From the NCBI GenBank assembly GCA_038030265.1, contig CM075940.1, forward strand, positions 5,084,001 through 5,148,000: a stretch of DNA of 64,000 nucleotides, written 5' to 3'. A program made the position numbers and the translations under genes. This document shows positions 1 through 12,000 of this stretch, in pieces. The stretch comes from Corythucha ciliata. Lineage: Eukaryota; Arthropoda; Insecta; Hemiptera; Tingidae. Under the pieces are notes generated by a model. That model ran no database searches and was not told the DNA's origin. It saw nothing but the letters and a program-made list of their open reading frames with translations. Position 1 is the first letter of the stretch; each line of letters opens with the position of its first letter.

Positions 1-115
1 ATTTTCGCGGGTTTGGCTCACCCAAATAACCACTTTTGTGGGTTGGACTATCCAACAAAACATTTGCATGTTTCGGATCCTCAAAAGACCAATTTCGTGG
101 GGTTGCCATTACCGA
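1..115. repeat. Degenerate minisatellite, left-edge block
   Basis: Three to four imperfect units of roughly 30-35 bp, built around phrases such as 'aatttcgcgg', 'tttggctcac' and 'aaaaaccaatttcg', run off the left edge. The same phrase family fills 51013-51830, so this is one dispersed minisatellite family present twice in the window. The first codons of the long ORF starting at 13 are made of this repeat, so that start is not credible. Confidence 0.6.
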
Positions 116-186
116 GTTCTGCTTTGACAACTTCTTTCAGCTTTATCGCTGGTTGGAGGGGGGCATGTATTGAGGGGGGACTGATG

Positions 187-633
187 ATGGGATCCAAGCG
201 AAGGGCCGTTTTGCACCACGCATTTAGAGGGATCTTTGCTTTGTTTCGGAGCAATCTGAAGAGGACTGTCATTGTCATTACTGTCGCCTATATTGTGGCC
301 CTCACTCTCATTCTATGCATCTTCATCCCCTCTAACCATTACAGTCTCACTCATGTTAAGCCTTCCAGTCATCCCTCTCTTACATTACCCCCAGTCCAGT
401 ACGTTATACCTGTGATCTCAGTCTTCGACGTTGGTGGCGTACTCTCTAGCGGCAACTCATCAATAAACAACGAACCTGTAAACAAACAAAATAAATGCCT
501 TAATTATGACGAGCGTTTCTCCTCATGGAAAAGTCCAATCACATTAGCGGAAATTTATTTCATCAACTGTGACCAACAGTCGTTTTCTATGTCAAAACAT
601 AATAATGACAGTACTTCTCGTAAAAGTTATTAA
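187..633 (+). CDS. Possible small single-pass membrane protein (unrecognised)
   Basis: An open frame runs from 13 to 633. Its upstream part is minisatellite, so the plausible start is one of the two adjacent ATGs at 184 or 187, giving about 149 residues. The visible protein begins with a basic stretch rich in R and K, followed by one strongly hydrophobic segment of about 22 residues containing VIVITVAYIVALTLILCIF. After that comes a polar, Ser/Asn-rich tail, the layout of a type II or signal-anchor protein. The stop is followed within a few bases by an AATAAA-like signal (around 634-640). I recognise no family. Chance ORFs of this length are expected in 64 kb, so this is a weak call; it could also be an exon of a larger gene. 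Confidence 0.22.
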   Translation: MGSKRRAVLHHAFRGIFALFRSNLKRTVIVITVAYIVALTLILCIFIPSNHYSLTHVKPSSHPSLTLPPVQYVIPVISVFDVGGVLSSGNSSINNEPVNKQNKCLNYDERFSSWKSPITLAEIYFINCDQQSFSMSKHNNDSTSRKSY

Positions 634-640
634 ATAAAAA

Positions 641-1467
641 TTTAGAGGCACTCTCTCACTTTCCATTTGAAGTGATGAGAAAACTCCTGGGTTTGGCAAT
701 GTTTTAACAAGCTCATCGACAGACCACTAGACCAGGGTTGTAAACTTTTATATCACTCCTTCATGCGTGAGTTTTGGCGGTGAGAGATTGTCGAACTTCG
801 ACAGTGAAAGGAACATGAAGGTATAGGCTCCTTAGTCCAAGTGCCAAAGGTAATTTTTTGATCTTGGTTGGCAGCGTAGAGGGAGAGAAATCGATTACAT
901 TTAACAAAACAACAATATATTTAAATTATTTCCCTTTCCAATATAATAATATTAATAGCACGAATGTAATAATTTGTGAGGGGTCAAACCGATCAGGTGC
1001 GGTTTGAGGGGGAGTCGGGACGGACAGCTTGGCCTAGGCAGGGAACTTAACGCTTATTAATTATAAAACCTTATTATTAATCTATTTATAACTTATATAC
1101 GAATGGGTCTATGCATATTTGTAAACAAAAATGTAGTCATGAACGCATGATACGGCATGTCGACCAAAACCTCCAACCCCAGTGTTTAACTTGTTTGTCG
1201 GTGCGTCCGGAATCTGAAAGGCGATACGCGTTTAATGATCGTAAACGGTTCGAATGTGGAAATACACAAAAGAAAACAAAAGGACTTACGTGATTTCGCG
1301 AGATGAATAATTACTTTAGCCTTGTGGAATGGCAAGACTGGTACAGCCACTGGCAAGACTGGGAAACAAGAAACTTACACGTGGCAACAAGATCGGCAAT
1401 CCCGAGGTGGGGAGAACAATGGACCGGAGAGATTAAAGAAAGAAGACGCTGAGATCGGCCATTTTGC
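641..1467. other. Intergenic stretch, nothing recognised
   Basis: AT-rich sequence with only short ORFs. I see no domain, RNA gene or repeat pair here. Confidence 0.5.
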
Positions 1468-1524
1468 CGCACACCCAGGGCCGTATCTTGCGGGGGGGGG
1501 GGACTACCGGGTCTGTAGGCCTGG

Positions 1525-1566
1525 GCGGCAAATTTCGAGGGGCGGCAAATTTCGAGGGGCGGCAAA
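1525..1566. repeat. Subterminal direct repeats of the hAT-type element
   Basis: The phrase GGCGGCAAATTTCGAGG occurs twice head to tail, with a third partial copy, just inside the left TIR. Related GGGGCGGC-AAA motifs sit just inside the right TIR at about 2855-2890. I infer a role as recognition sites from position only. Confidence 0.6.
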
Positions 1567-2094
1567 ATGCTAGAAATCTTTTTAAGCGCGGGAGGGGGAT
1601 AAGACAAATTGAGCCAGAAGAGATGAAAAGAGAAAGAAAAAAAATGTTTTTTTTTCTCTCTCCCTTTTTTCATACTGCGTGCCCGTACTAAGAGAACTCC
1701 ACTACGCACCGCCAGGAAAGCTCACACGAAGCCGCCGCAGCCTCATAGTGCATTGTGCAGGGGCCCGGAGTTGAAATGGATATCTCCACGAGGCCCCTTA
1801 TGTTTGCCCGAATTACCGAATTCAAGGACTTGGTTCTTCCAAAAAATAAAATTTCGTGGTTTGGCACTTTTTATTTTTATTTATTTATTTTAATAGAGCC
1901 ACGTGCTTACAGCGCACTTGAACACCGAAGTGTTGTTACGGCCTCACACAACACGATATGCATAATTAGGTACACAAATTTTAAACAACGAATCATATTA
2001 ATACGTATACAATAATAACACACGATAAATTAATAACTACAATGATATTAACTATAGCGATGAAAATAACAATTGATTTGGCCGAAAATATAAG

Positions 2095-2395
2095 GACCAA
2101 TTTCCAATTTTCAGTTTTTATTTCAATTTTAGCGGATAGTTGACGCTTTTTCTCAATTTTTACCGCGAATGAGCAATGTTTCTAACTTTTAGATATGAAT
2201 TAGCGCGTTTCTCAACTGTAGTCGCGGATTTGTCGGAACTACACAACAACGTTTTTTTAAAAGTTTGGCCAGGAAGTTTGATCAGAAACCACGAATTGAC
2301 GCATTTTCCCAATTTCAGCTACGAATGATTGCTTTTTCTCAATTTTAGCCGGGAATATTAGAGTTTTTCAAAACGTTTAGCCGAGTAATAGTCCG
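2095..2395. repeat. Degenerate minisatellite inside the hAT-type element
   Basis: About eight loose units of roughly 33-38 bp share phrases like 'tttctcaatttt', 'agccgcgaatga' and 'gcgctttt'. Divergence between units is high, so the array is old. It resembles in style, but not in exact sequence, the arrays at 1-115, 40340-41010 and 51013-51830. Confidence 0.5.
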
Positions 2396-2917
2396 CAGTA
2401 CAGCGAAAAAATGAACGTGGCTCCTTAATTTCAGACGTAGACTTGCCCGTAAGCTTGCTCAGAGAAAGGAACTGCGCACATGGGACTCGATAGGCTATTG
2501 TCGACCTATTCTCCATCCATGAGCATGAAACTTAAAAATCCTCATTCTTCAATGTTTAAGTTTTTCGGGGGCGCTCTGAGAACAGTGGCGCGGGGAGGTC
2601 TGTCCTCCTTGCCACTATACCTCGGCATGCTCTGAGCGGGATTGAAACACAGGCACTCAGGGTTGCCCTGAAACGTTCGTCACGAAAAGCAAACATGTCA
2701 TCTTTCTGGAGTGCCCGTCAACTCGAGGTTTTTTCACCAGGTTGAGGAAACATAGTTTTCCTCTAGTAACTTGTAGGATTCATTCTCCCGTTACTTGCTT
2801 GATTCCACAAGTCTCGGAGGAAGTTGTACGTGGGGGGGGGGGAGGGTATCCACTTGGGGCGGCAAAAACAAATTAGCCCCGGGGCGGCCAAAAGCAAGAT
2901 ACGGTCCTGCGCACACC

Positions 2918-4850
2918 TGGAGCCCGAGCTAGAGAACCTATACTACCAGGTGAGCTCACAGCCATATTGGGGTAGATAGTATGTACTTCCAATTCCATGC
3001 ACCCCTTCCTACCCGCTAGATATCAACTTTATCTACCCCAAAATACCGGATGGGCTCACTCGGTTGTATAGTTTCCGTTTGCCGAGCAGAAGTCTTTTCG
3101 GACGGAGGAACAAACTATGAAAGCTCAAGAAAGCTGGAGTAGAGCACACGACGCCAACACGGAGGAACAACTAGAGGAAGCTGCCACGTCTTTCGAGAGA
3201 CATCCGGGGGACGACGTATAACAAGAGCAAAGGCGCGATTTTTTTTTTTTTTTCTTTCTTTCTTTCGTCTCTTCGTACGTCTCGTGTATTTCGTCCCTCT
3301 GTCGTCGCCTGTTGACTGGGAGCGTCGCGGTGACGCCTTGACTCTGTCTGTTGAGCGGTAGCTCCTTCGGCGGCCACAGTTTTCCGTCACGCTATCGCAT
3401 GAGACATTAAATCTCCTCTCCCTACTCGTTTACTCACCCCGACCTTCAAGAACGTAATACGTAATTTTTATGTGATCCTTCGCGTTTTGTCACTAACAAT
3501 TTTAAAGTTTAAACCCTTTCATAGTAGCACGTTTGACCCTGTATCAGTGTGGCTTTATCGGCCGCGTTTAAGCGGTAATTTATCGGCCACGCAGGGAGGT
3601 GCGCGCGCATTCTTGTGCATAAATTTAAATTCAAACTGTTGAACTGTTATGTTGAAATATTTATTTTAGAAAGCACAAATAAACCAAATTGTTATTAACA
3701 AATTCGCGGGAACTATTTGTTAAAAGAATAATTATTAATGTTTAACAATTGCTTTTTCTAAAATAGTCCTGAAAGTTGAACAAAAAAAAAAAACATTGTC
3801 CACTCAAAAATAAAAATTAACTTGTAAGCTCCTTAATACGTTGTCAATACATTTGTCATCCCCCACCCTCTGAAAAATTCAATCTTCACCCAATTTGATT
3901 TGAAATGTAAATAATTTAATGCCCCCTTCATCAAAAACCCTTTGTTCGCGTTACAGAATCGTCGTGAAGGTGCCAGCTTACAGCTAAATATCAATTTCTT
4001 TCTTTCTGCTTTACGACTCCTGGTTCTGACAAGCTTGTCACAGTAAGGTGTGTCTTGGGTAGCATTGATTATCTGTCTAGAGATAAATACATTTCCTGTT
4101 GGTTTGAGCATCGCTCCTCGTCAAGTCGGTCTTGAACCTTTCAGCGTAGGTGTTTTTTCTTCTCCATATGTCTTAATCGAGGGCATTGTTAAGGAGAACT
4201 TGAGTTAAAACATGAATACATTGAAAGGAAATTAAAAATGCTTGATGATACATCAATTCTGAGTCTGAGGTCCCCGTTACCCACCAAGGTCGGGTCGCAA
4301 CGTATGTTCACTTGGTTGCACCATTTTCGTATGTCCTTATCCGATTTAGCAATTTAAGAGACAAACAGAGTTTCATTATTAATGTGAATTTACAGTGTTG
4401 GTATGTTCGGTATGCAAAGTTTCAGGGATGCGAGGAAAATAGTTCACAATCACGTTTGAAAGCAATAAAATGAAAGCGAGAAATTATTCACTTGGGTGTT
4501 CTCATTTGTAAACCACCAAGGTCACCTTGATCAAACGAAGTTACCGCTTAATCAGGTGCCAAGGGTGGGAGGAGGAGGGAGTGATGAAGAAAACATACAA
4601 AGCGTTGTGAGACAGTAGAAATTCATTGTGCCCTCTCTCTACGGAGCGGTTTATTCTCTCGAGGGAAATTCACACATCTGCTTAGCTGAGTGAAGGATGT
4701 CAGGCAGGAGCGAACGTCACCGTATTACCACCCAGCTTAGTTGTTTTCACGTGCTTAAGATGGTTTTGTCATTCTGCGTTAATGTTTTCAGCGAATCACA
4801 ATTTATATTCATGGGACTGGAAAAGGAGGTTCATTGTGTATTTTTCGTAA
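2918..4850. other. Intergenic stretch with simple repeats only
   Basis: No protein domain or TIR pair was found. A T-run grading into CTTT units lies at about 3239-3267, and the ORFs over it are low-complexity artefacts. The rest is AT-rich unique sequence. Confidence 0.5.
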
Positions 4851-4857
4851 ATCACGC

Positions 4858-4978
4858 GAGTACACCCAAGTGGTGAAAGTAACTACCTGAGTACACCCGA
4901 GCTGGCATGACGCGAGTACACTCATAGTACTACAGTACACCCAGCACCAGTACACCCACTTTGCGCCAGTACACCCGA
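4858..4978. repeat. Cluster of six GTACACCC-type motifs
   Basis: The 9-mer AGTACACCC, or a one-base variant, occurs six times in about 120 bp, near 4859, 4890, 4914, 4933, 4950 and 4969. All copies are in the same orientation, with uneven spacing of roughly 16-31 bp. It could be a decayed minisatellite or a clustered protein-binding site; the sequence alone cannot decide. Confidence 0.65.
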
Positions 4979-5025
4979 GGAACAGTCAGGAAAAAAGAAG
5001 AATAATACTCTTTGCCCGCTCCGTC

Positions 5026-5212
5026 CAGGGGCGTACCTAGAAATCCTTCCGGAGGGGAGGATTCGGGCAGTCCGCACCCTACTTTGGACCGACGGGGGAC
5101 GGGTGTTGTAATGAATGCCCTTCGTATTGCTGGGATTTCGCAAAAAATTGGCTAAAAACGGCCCCCCGGAGGGGGCGATCCACCTATCGCCCCCCCTCTG
5201 GGTACGCCACTG
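5026..5212. mobile_element. hAT-type MITE, 187 bp, with perfect 8-bp TSD
   Basis: The left terminus CAGGGGCGTACCTAGA matches the reverse complement of the right terminus, CAGTGGCGTACCCAGA, at 14 of 16 positions. The flanks carry an identical 8-bp duplication GCTCCGTC at 5018-5025 and 5213-5220. The interior is non-coding and includes a palindromic GGCCCCCCGGAGGGGGC patch. The overlapping 115-residue ORF is a chance reading of the MITE and its flanks. The element was mobilised by a transposase not present in this window. Confidence 0.93.
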
Positions 5213-5220
5213 GCTCCGTC

Positions 5221-5840
5221 CTTCTGCAGTTAGTTCAATTTCAATCAATAGAACAATTTCAAATTCCATAGATGGCTCTTATTGTTAAATTCTCACACAG
5301 TAACGAATTGTTCGGATCCAAAACTGCATTTGCCTCAATTCCAGTTTGGATGAAAACCGCACGATTCAACCGGCTCTAGGGGCACCAATTTAGGGGGAAA
5401 AAACATTGTTTTTCAATCTCGCAACTCAACCCCCCTCACCCTTGTGAATTCAAAACGTTCAATTGTCATACGGACTTTTTTCCAATTTCAGCTCTTAACT
5501 TTCTTCTTACGTTAGACCCAAAATGTACAATTCTGTGCTGAAATAACCATTTTTATGCAAGTTGGTCGGCAAAGTTGGTGAAGAAACCAGTTATTGGTTA
5601 CTGGGCTCAGCTATTCGGCAATTTTAGAGGTCAATGTGCCATTTATTACAGTTGGAAACTAGTTTTGTGCGTGAATAGGAGAAAATACTATTGACGATCT
5701 TCCACACCAAAATCCTATAGCGTGGGGCCCCGGGGGTGCGGTGCCCTCCGTTACACTATACACAGCCCCGCCGCACGCCCACCGTTCTAATAATGGCTGA
5801 TGTGAAGCGAGGCGAATATTTGAACACGAGGATGATTGTC
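5221..5840. other. Intergenic stretch, nothing recognised
   Basis: Unique AT-rich sequence, with a small GC-rich patch at about 5720-5785. No domain or repeat pair was seen. Confidence 0.5.
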
Positions 5841-5849
5841 GTTGTTGTG

Positions 5850-5896
<47 letters not shown>
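5841..5896. repeat. (GTT)n microsatellite
   Basis: About 18 GTT/TTG triplets with one GTG interruption near the start. The predicted poly-Cys ORF on the plus strand and poly-Thr ORF on the minus strand are translations of this tract and are not genes. Confidence 0.97.
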
Positions 5897-5897
<1 letters not shown>

Positions 5898-5943
5898 CGT
5901 CGTGTTTTTGTCGGTCTCAGGGATATTTGTCGGACTAAAAGTT

Positions 5944-6025
5944 AGCGCCGGCGCTATCCACCCGTCCTCCCCGGAATAGAACATATTTTTTTTTTTTGAC
6001 AAGACGAGTGGATAGCGCCGGCGCT
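5944..6025. mobile_element. Tiny palindromic MITE, 82 bp
   Basis: The first 24 bases (AGCGCCGGCGCTATCCAC followed by CCGTCC) and the reverse complement of the last 24 match except at two positions. The arms enclose about 35 bp including a T-run. The terminal AGCGCCGGCGCT is itself a palindrome, so each end can fold separately or both can pair. The flanks are GTT on the left and TAA on the right, so no clean TSD longer than 2-3 bp can be claimed. It is either a minimal MITE or a foldback. Confidence 0.75.
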
Positions 6026-9000
6026 TAATTTTAGTGAATAGGGTCTGGGGTTTGAAAAACTTCAAATTAAAGAAAATGCCCCCCCCTCCCCGATGTGCCC
6101 ATGTGGACAAACTAGAAATCGCTAAGAGCAGATGAAAGGCGAGGATTTGACCCGTGAACCTGCGATGGATTATAATCAATACGTTGTTCGAGTTTTGCGT
6201 TTAGAAGAGGATTTAATCCGATAGAGCCATAAGAGTCAGATTTGCTGCTCTTTAGGAGGGTGTATCAAATTCTAGTCTCAAAACTTTTAACAAGCATAAT
6301 GAACTTTAAAACATCTAGAGTGGCCCCTCGAATACAAAATTCTGATCGCTTTGAATGGTTCTTATTCATAAAATGCATATATGCATGCAGTAACTTCTGT
6401 ATATATCTACAGAAGAGTGAGAAAGAGGGAAAAAACTTGCAGCTGTATATATTCTATTAAGTTAGGGTTCAAATGTAAGTTATACAAGCCACAGGGGGAA
6501 AATCTAAAATGATTTGTAGCTGATATATTCAGGTTTATAACCTCAGTGAAGAAAGCGAATGCTTTTCATAACTACGCTCTTCGCCTACTAATGGATGAGG
6601 AAAGGAAAAGGCATATTTTTTCAGATGAGAAATTGCATAGGAATTCATGGTTGAAAGTGGTAAATTCTTCGTAAGTTGAATATACTACATTCGTAATAAA
6701 ACTCATTGTGGGAAGCAAACACCTGAAACATGCAGTATGGAGTCTGAGGTTCTTGTCACTGGTGTACTCATGCCTTTAGGTTCAGCGCATTTATAAAGGC
6801 TCTAAATTATTATACTGGCAGAGCTAGAGCAAACTCTTGAATATATTCCCCCCCCCCCTCCCAATCGCGACTGATAATTGCTTTCTTGTTAAGGTTGACC
6901 CTATCTCGAGTCTTCACTTAGCTTTTTCCCAAGCCACCCGGTGAAATTTTATGCAGGAGAAACATCATCAATATTACCTGATGCTTGCACAACGAAGTAG
7001 CTGCCAAGGCACGCTCAAGATTGAGACTGAAGGCCAATGAATGGTTGATGTTATGAAGCAGAGAAAGGGCGTTTTTGAGGGGAAGGGAAAAAGAGGAGGC
7101 TGCTTAGTTCTTTTTTTTTATCCATTTTCGAAAACTGAATTATTCACGAGTTGAGAACAATGTGAAGACACGAATTTTTAACGAAAAATTCTTTGTCAAA
7201 CGATACCACCTAGACTATTGTCGGGTGGGAAAATTACATATTTAAGAGGCAGCTATAAGTACACAAAAGATCTTACTCGGCTCTATGATTCAATTTTTTA
7301 ATAACGTGCTTCTTTATAATCCTATTTTATCTATAATTAAAAAAATTAGATTGAAGGACTGAGCATGGATACAATGGAGTATCCAAGTGTTTACATGTCC
7401 AAGTTTTCCTTCCCCTTGGAAACCTTAAAAGAACCCTTCATTCTCTCCAAGCTGCTTAGGTCTTTCCTTCGTCTCTAATAGGCAAGTAAAGTCCTTTATA
7501 AAATCTAATGCTCTTCCCTAATACTCGCAGCAAAAATTTTACGTTCCCCTCCTCCTTCCTCACTACCTTAAAAAGTACGTCTGCAGAATCGCTTTACTTA
7601 AAGATGCGGGATGAGAGCGCAGCCCTTCTGTTTTTTTTTTTTAACTCACTCTCCCCCCGACCTTAATTACTCCAGGATTAATGCTTCTCATGAGGTTTCT
7701 CAATTATAATTTATTTAGACGGAGATATTTTTTTTGTCAGTTGTTTAAAAATTAAAAGCCCGACAGAAAGGTTGGAACTGAGCCCAACTTAGCAAGTTTA
7801 AAGAGCAAGTTGGCCGGCACACCTTGCCTAAATAGCATCGATCCACTTTAACCCGCCACCAACTCTTCCGCTATTTTCCCACCCTTCTTCCATTCATGCA
7901 GCACCTCTTCATACTAGTCTGTTTAAAGCCTATTGAATTTAATTAAATGCTGAAATAATGATTGCATAGTGAGTTTTGAACAATAGGTCATTTCTCTTGA
8001 GGCATTTTTTGTTTGTTTGTTATAGAACGATCAAACACTAATTCTTTGAAGAACGCTCAATAATTTTTGTAGCATCACCGGAAATGAGAATTTTGAACGT
8101 GTCGGTTCTGCATTTTCACTGAATGGAAAGAGTAATGGCCTTCTACCACACTATAGTGGTGGTGGGGGGGGGGAGTGCTAACAGGGAAACTGGCGAAGTT
8201 TAAGAACTGCGGAAACTTGGGTTTGTCCCGCATATCCACAGTGCAGGGATTTTTTACTTCCTCGACTTGTTAACAAAGGGAAGTACTGCTTTTGTGCTAA
8301 AACATACAAAAAAACCTCCAACTTCCAGTTTTTCGTATCGAGCCTAAAACTTTGGAATTACACATCCGAAGAAATGTCGTCGTTGTCGTCGACATTGAAG
8401 TTTCTATATCACACTAAAAAATCTCGCTGATCAAAAACCGTCGAAAGTCCGCAAAAGCTTCAGTCAGCAAAAGCAGCAAAAAGTATAAATACTGGGGGGG
8501 GGGCATGAAATGGTTGAATGTGCAATGAATTAACTCTTCCCTCGAACAATGGATTGTTTGAAGTTTTCTTATTAGTTGTATTGCGTAAGAAGGAAGGCGA
8601 GTGAGGGGCTTAATCCCACAGATCGGCACCGGTTTTAAATAATAAATACAATAAGAAGAGGAAAGCCGAATTTCATTTCCCAGGGTAAAAAAAAAGGTGG
8701 GAAAGGGAAAGGAGCAAGTGGTTTTATTCCGGTTCACCCTAATCTCAGATTTAATCATTTAAGTTGATTGTTTTCTCTTTGCTACCCCAGGACTCTTAAC
8801 TTTTCATCTGATTTCAAAACTTGGATATATCTCGCAGTTATTGCCTTTTATAAAGTCCGAGAAAGGATCGCACCACCTGTACATTCAATCTCCCTCTCAA
8901 ACTGTCGATATAGTGAACAGTGTCATTCTTGAACACCTTCACTGGCTCAGTGATTTCACAAAAACAAGAGTTGGGAACGGCCAGTTGTCTTGAAGGACTA

Positions 9001-12000
9001 AAATTCCACTCAAGTTGGTAAGAGAGAGTGCATCTCCTTCCTGAGCTTCTCTAAAAGGAGAAGGGGGGGGGGGTTATACAGTGCTTTTCTTCCTCTGGTA
9101 TTCGCAAAACAAAATCCGGCTGGTTCATCAAAAAATCCGTTTGGGTCATACACAAAATTTCACTGTTTTCCAACGCGGGTGACCTGTGTGAGATCGCCGC
9201 TCTAATGAAGCGTTCCCTTAGAATGTTAAATGCTGTTACCCAGGTAATTAAGTTCGCCAGAAAAAAAAACGCATAAAGACATTTAACTGCAGAGAGGGAA
9301 TTAATGCAAGAGTGAAAAATTGGTTCATTAACGGCTAGAATTAGCCGGATCAATCACTTTAGGATTATCACGATTGAATTGTTTTTTGGAAGGGGTCATA
9401 GGAAAAAAAACATGGTGTGTGTGTGGGGGGGGGGGATTTCAAATGTTAGTGCTCTCTGGGTCGAATAATCGTCACTAACAAAGGGACTAACCATTTGAAG
9501 TCGACTAAAACCGAAAAAAATTGGATTGCGTTTTGCTCCCATAGGGAGTCATGTGCAGCATACTAGTTCTTTACAGGATTATTTACGCGTAAACGTGGCA
9601 CTATATGTAGCCCCTTTGTACAGAAAGCGTATAAATGTAAATATTGACTGATAGCGATCACTCTTTGAAACGATCTGAACTTTAAAAATGATGTATGAAG
9701 GCTGGAGGGCAAAGCCTCAAGCCATTGCTGCCCTAGTTTTCCACGACCACAAATGGACAGTTTTAACTGCACATGACTGTAGCGATCGACTTGTTACCAG
9801 CCTCTGTGCGTCTTGTGAGCTATTTAGCTCCAGAACATGATTTTTGTGACTATAATTCTCGCCATCACAACCGAAGGAACTGGAAGCTCTTTATAGATCG
9901 ACAATGTTCCCTCAAAGGGAAGTGTGGCTCAGACTGTTTGGTGGTTTGGAGCTTTTTACGTGGTTTGAAGCTGTTTTGTGGTTGTAGCTTGGAGTTTTTT
10001 TGTTGATTTGCGGATGTTTCGGGGTTCGAGGTTTGTTGCCTTGTTGCTTTGACCCCCACTATCATTTGAACACCCTCTGCCATTCCCTGAAGGTGAACTT
10101 CACCTTCATTCGGAGCGCTCTAACCCCCCTCCCCCGCCATCATCACTATCACCTTGAAAAGTCCCCTGCACGTGGTCCATTCACCATGATCTGCTTGTCA
10201 CCTGCCCAAGGTCCAAATGCCTATCCCAGGAATTCCTTTGAAAGTTTTCAGCTTGACCATACGGTCCCTTACATCCAAAAATGAACAATTTTTGACAGCC
10301 TATGGATGAATTCATTTATTGCTAGGCTCTTCAAAACAGGACTGTTCAAGTTGGATGTTTAATCAACTCTATAAATGGTCATACCAGAATTCAGATCATT
10401 AATACTAACAATATTAAACCCATACTTTTATTTCTGTTGTTACGGTAGAAGTAAGTGTTTTAACTGATTAGTGTTTTAACTCTGACGTTTATGGCGCATT
10501 TCTTGCCCCCCAGAAAATGTTACTTCATTTTCTCAAGTGGCCCTCACGAACTCTTGTATCCAACCACGTTCCTTATTGACGTATCAGTGGGTCTAACCTC
10601 AAATTTAATACCCCCCCCCCCCATCACTCTTACCCTTTAAATCCGCTCTTTCAGCTACGTGCCATCACTTGACCCACCTTTTTCCTATTTTTCTCTTCTG
10701 AATTGCTCTTCCGTGTACCTCATTTACTTTACAAAATGTTATTGCAATAAAAAATGATTTATATATTTGTATTAACACTTTCCAATGAAAGCAACTGTTT
10801 AAATTTTGGAAATGAAGGCACAGAGAACTTTATCCGCATGTTAACAGCTTTCAAATTCCCTTATAACTTGGTGGTTTTCTTTGAAAACTATACACTCATA
10901 AAGTTTCTAGTTCCAGAAATGTGGAAACTTTGAATTGGGTTCAGCAGCGATATATTTTTTAGGTAAATTTTGATGAGCATTTCACAGAATTATAACTAAA
11001 TCAACTCAGCCCAACTTTTCCTCAACTTTTTACTTATGCAACTCGCGTACTTGCATGAGTATGTGAGCTTTCGTCAAATATTACGAGAAAAAAAAAGTTC
11101 TCCGGGTGGGCCCCCTCCCCTTTTTTGCTATTCATTAAATACAAAACTATTTATCGGTGAAAGTTCGTACTTAAGCAGACTCCTTTTATATTGATAAACG
11201 AGTTAGGATTCAAATAAAATTTATCTGAAAAGCAGAGCGCTGCTGGCTACGGACAGTAGGCGTCCCATCAACCATGTCATTTTCACTCAGGGCTGATTGG
11301 AAGTGTTTTTAACGTTGGAATCAAATTTATCTTGTTGAAAACTAAATACTTTTTTAGAATTCTCTGGAAAGTTGTAATTCCGAATTTGTTAAAAGAAAGT
11401 GAGAATCTTAGTTTTTCTTTAAATTCCCGATCATTCATAAATTAGACAAACTTTGAGCGATAGTTCTTGCTTGAGGACTTACGTTAAACTGGGGAGACCG
11501 GCTGACATGGAGACTTCTGATTAGTTGATCTTTAATTTTGATGAATCGCCGTAGTTATTTAAGGGAAGTTATATTCAGCCGTCGAAGAAAGCAAATGCGC
11601 TGCCCCACTCAAGCAACAAACCCGATTGTTCAAAAGAGTTATCAATTTTTACCTGATTTATGGTTTTCCATGAAAAGGAAGCAAGACAGCTTGGATTATA
11701 CAGGTGCGGAGGGCGGGCTTTATATTGATTGGAATGAGGACAACCGGCAGGTGATGTCCTCTGCTTTGCCACCAATATTAGTCCTCGAGTCTCTCTGTCT
11801 AAACCCATTGTCTTTTCCCACCGGATGTCACGGCTCAGCCTTCAGCCAAAATTTATTTAGAGTCTTTTGTGGTAAAGAATGGACGAGAGAGCTTTTGGTG
11901 GAGGAATAATGGAACCGCGGGCGAGCGGACCCCAAAGCTAATTTGCTCTTACCGCACTTATTTTGCTCCCTTTTTAAATTCCGTTTTCAAAGTCATTTTT

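Larger units (their letters stand above)
1476..2909. mobile_element. Non-autonomous hAT-type DNA transposon with 8-bp TSD
   Basis: The left end reads CAGGGCCGTATCTTGC and the right end is the reverse complement of CAGGACCGTATCTTGC, so 15 of 16 terminal bases match. The ends are flanked by an identical 8-bp duplication CGCACACC at 1468-1475 and 2910-2917. A CAGG-type end with an 8-bp TSD is the signature of the hAT superfamily. The 1434-bp interior has no transposase ORF, so the copy cannot mobilise itself. Both subterminal zones carry copies of a GGGGCGGCAAA motif (three near 1525-1565, two near 2855-2890), placed where transposase-binding sites lie in other hAT elements. The interior also holds the degenerate minisatellite at 2095-2395. 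Confidence 0.88.

Noticed and set aside
13..186. Upstream start of the first long ORF
   Set aside because: This part is made of the degenerate minisatellite also found at 51 kb, so the long frame is coincidental there.
5736..6179. Poly-Cys (plus) and poly-Thr (minus) ORFs
   Set aside because: They are translations of the (GTT)n microsatellite and adjoining MITE, with no other coding evidence.
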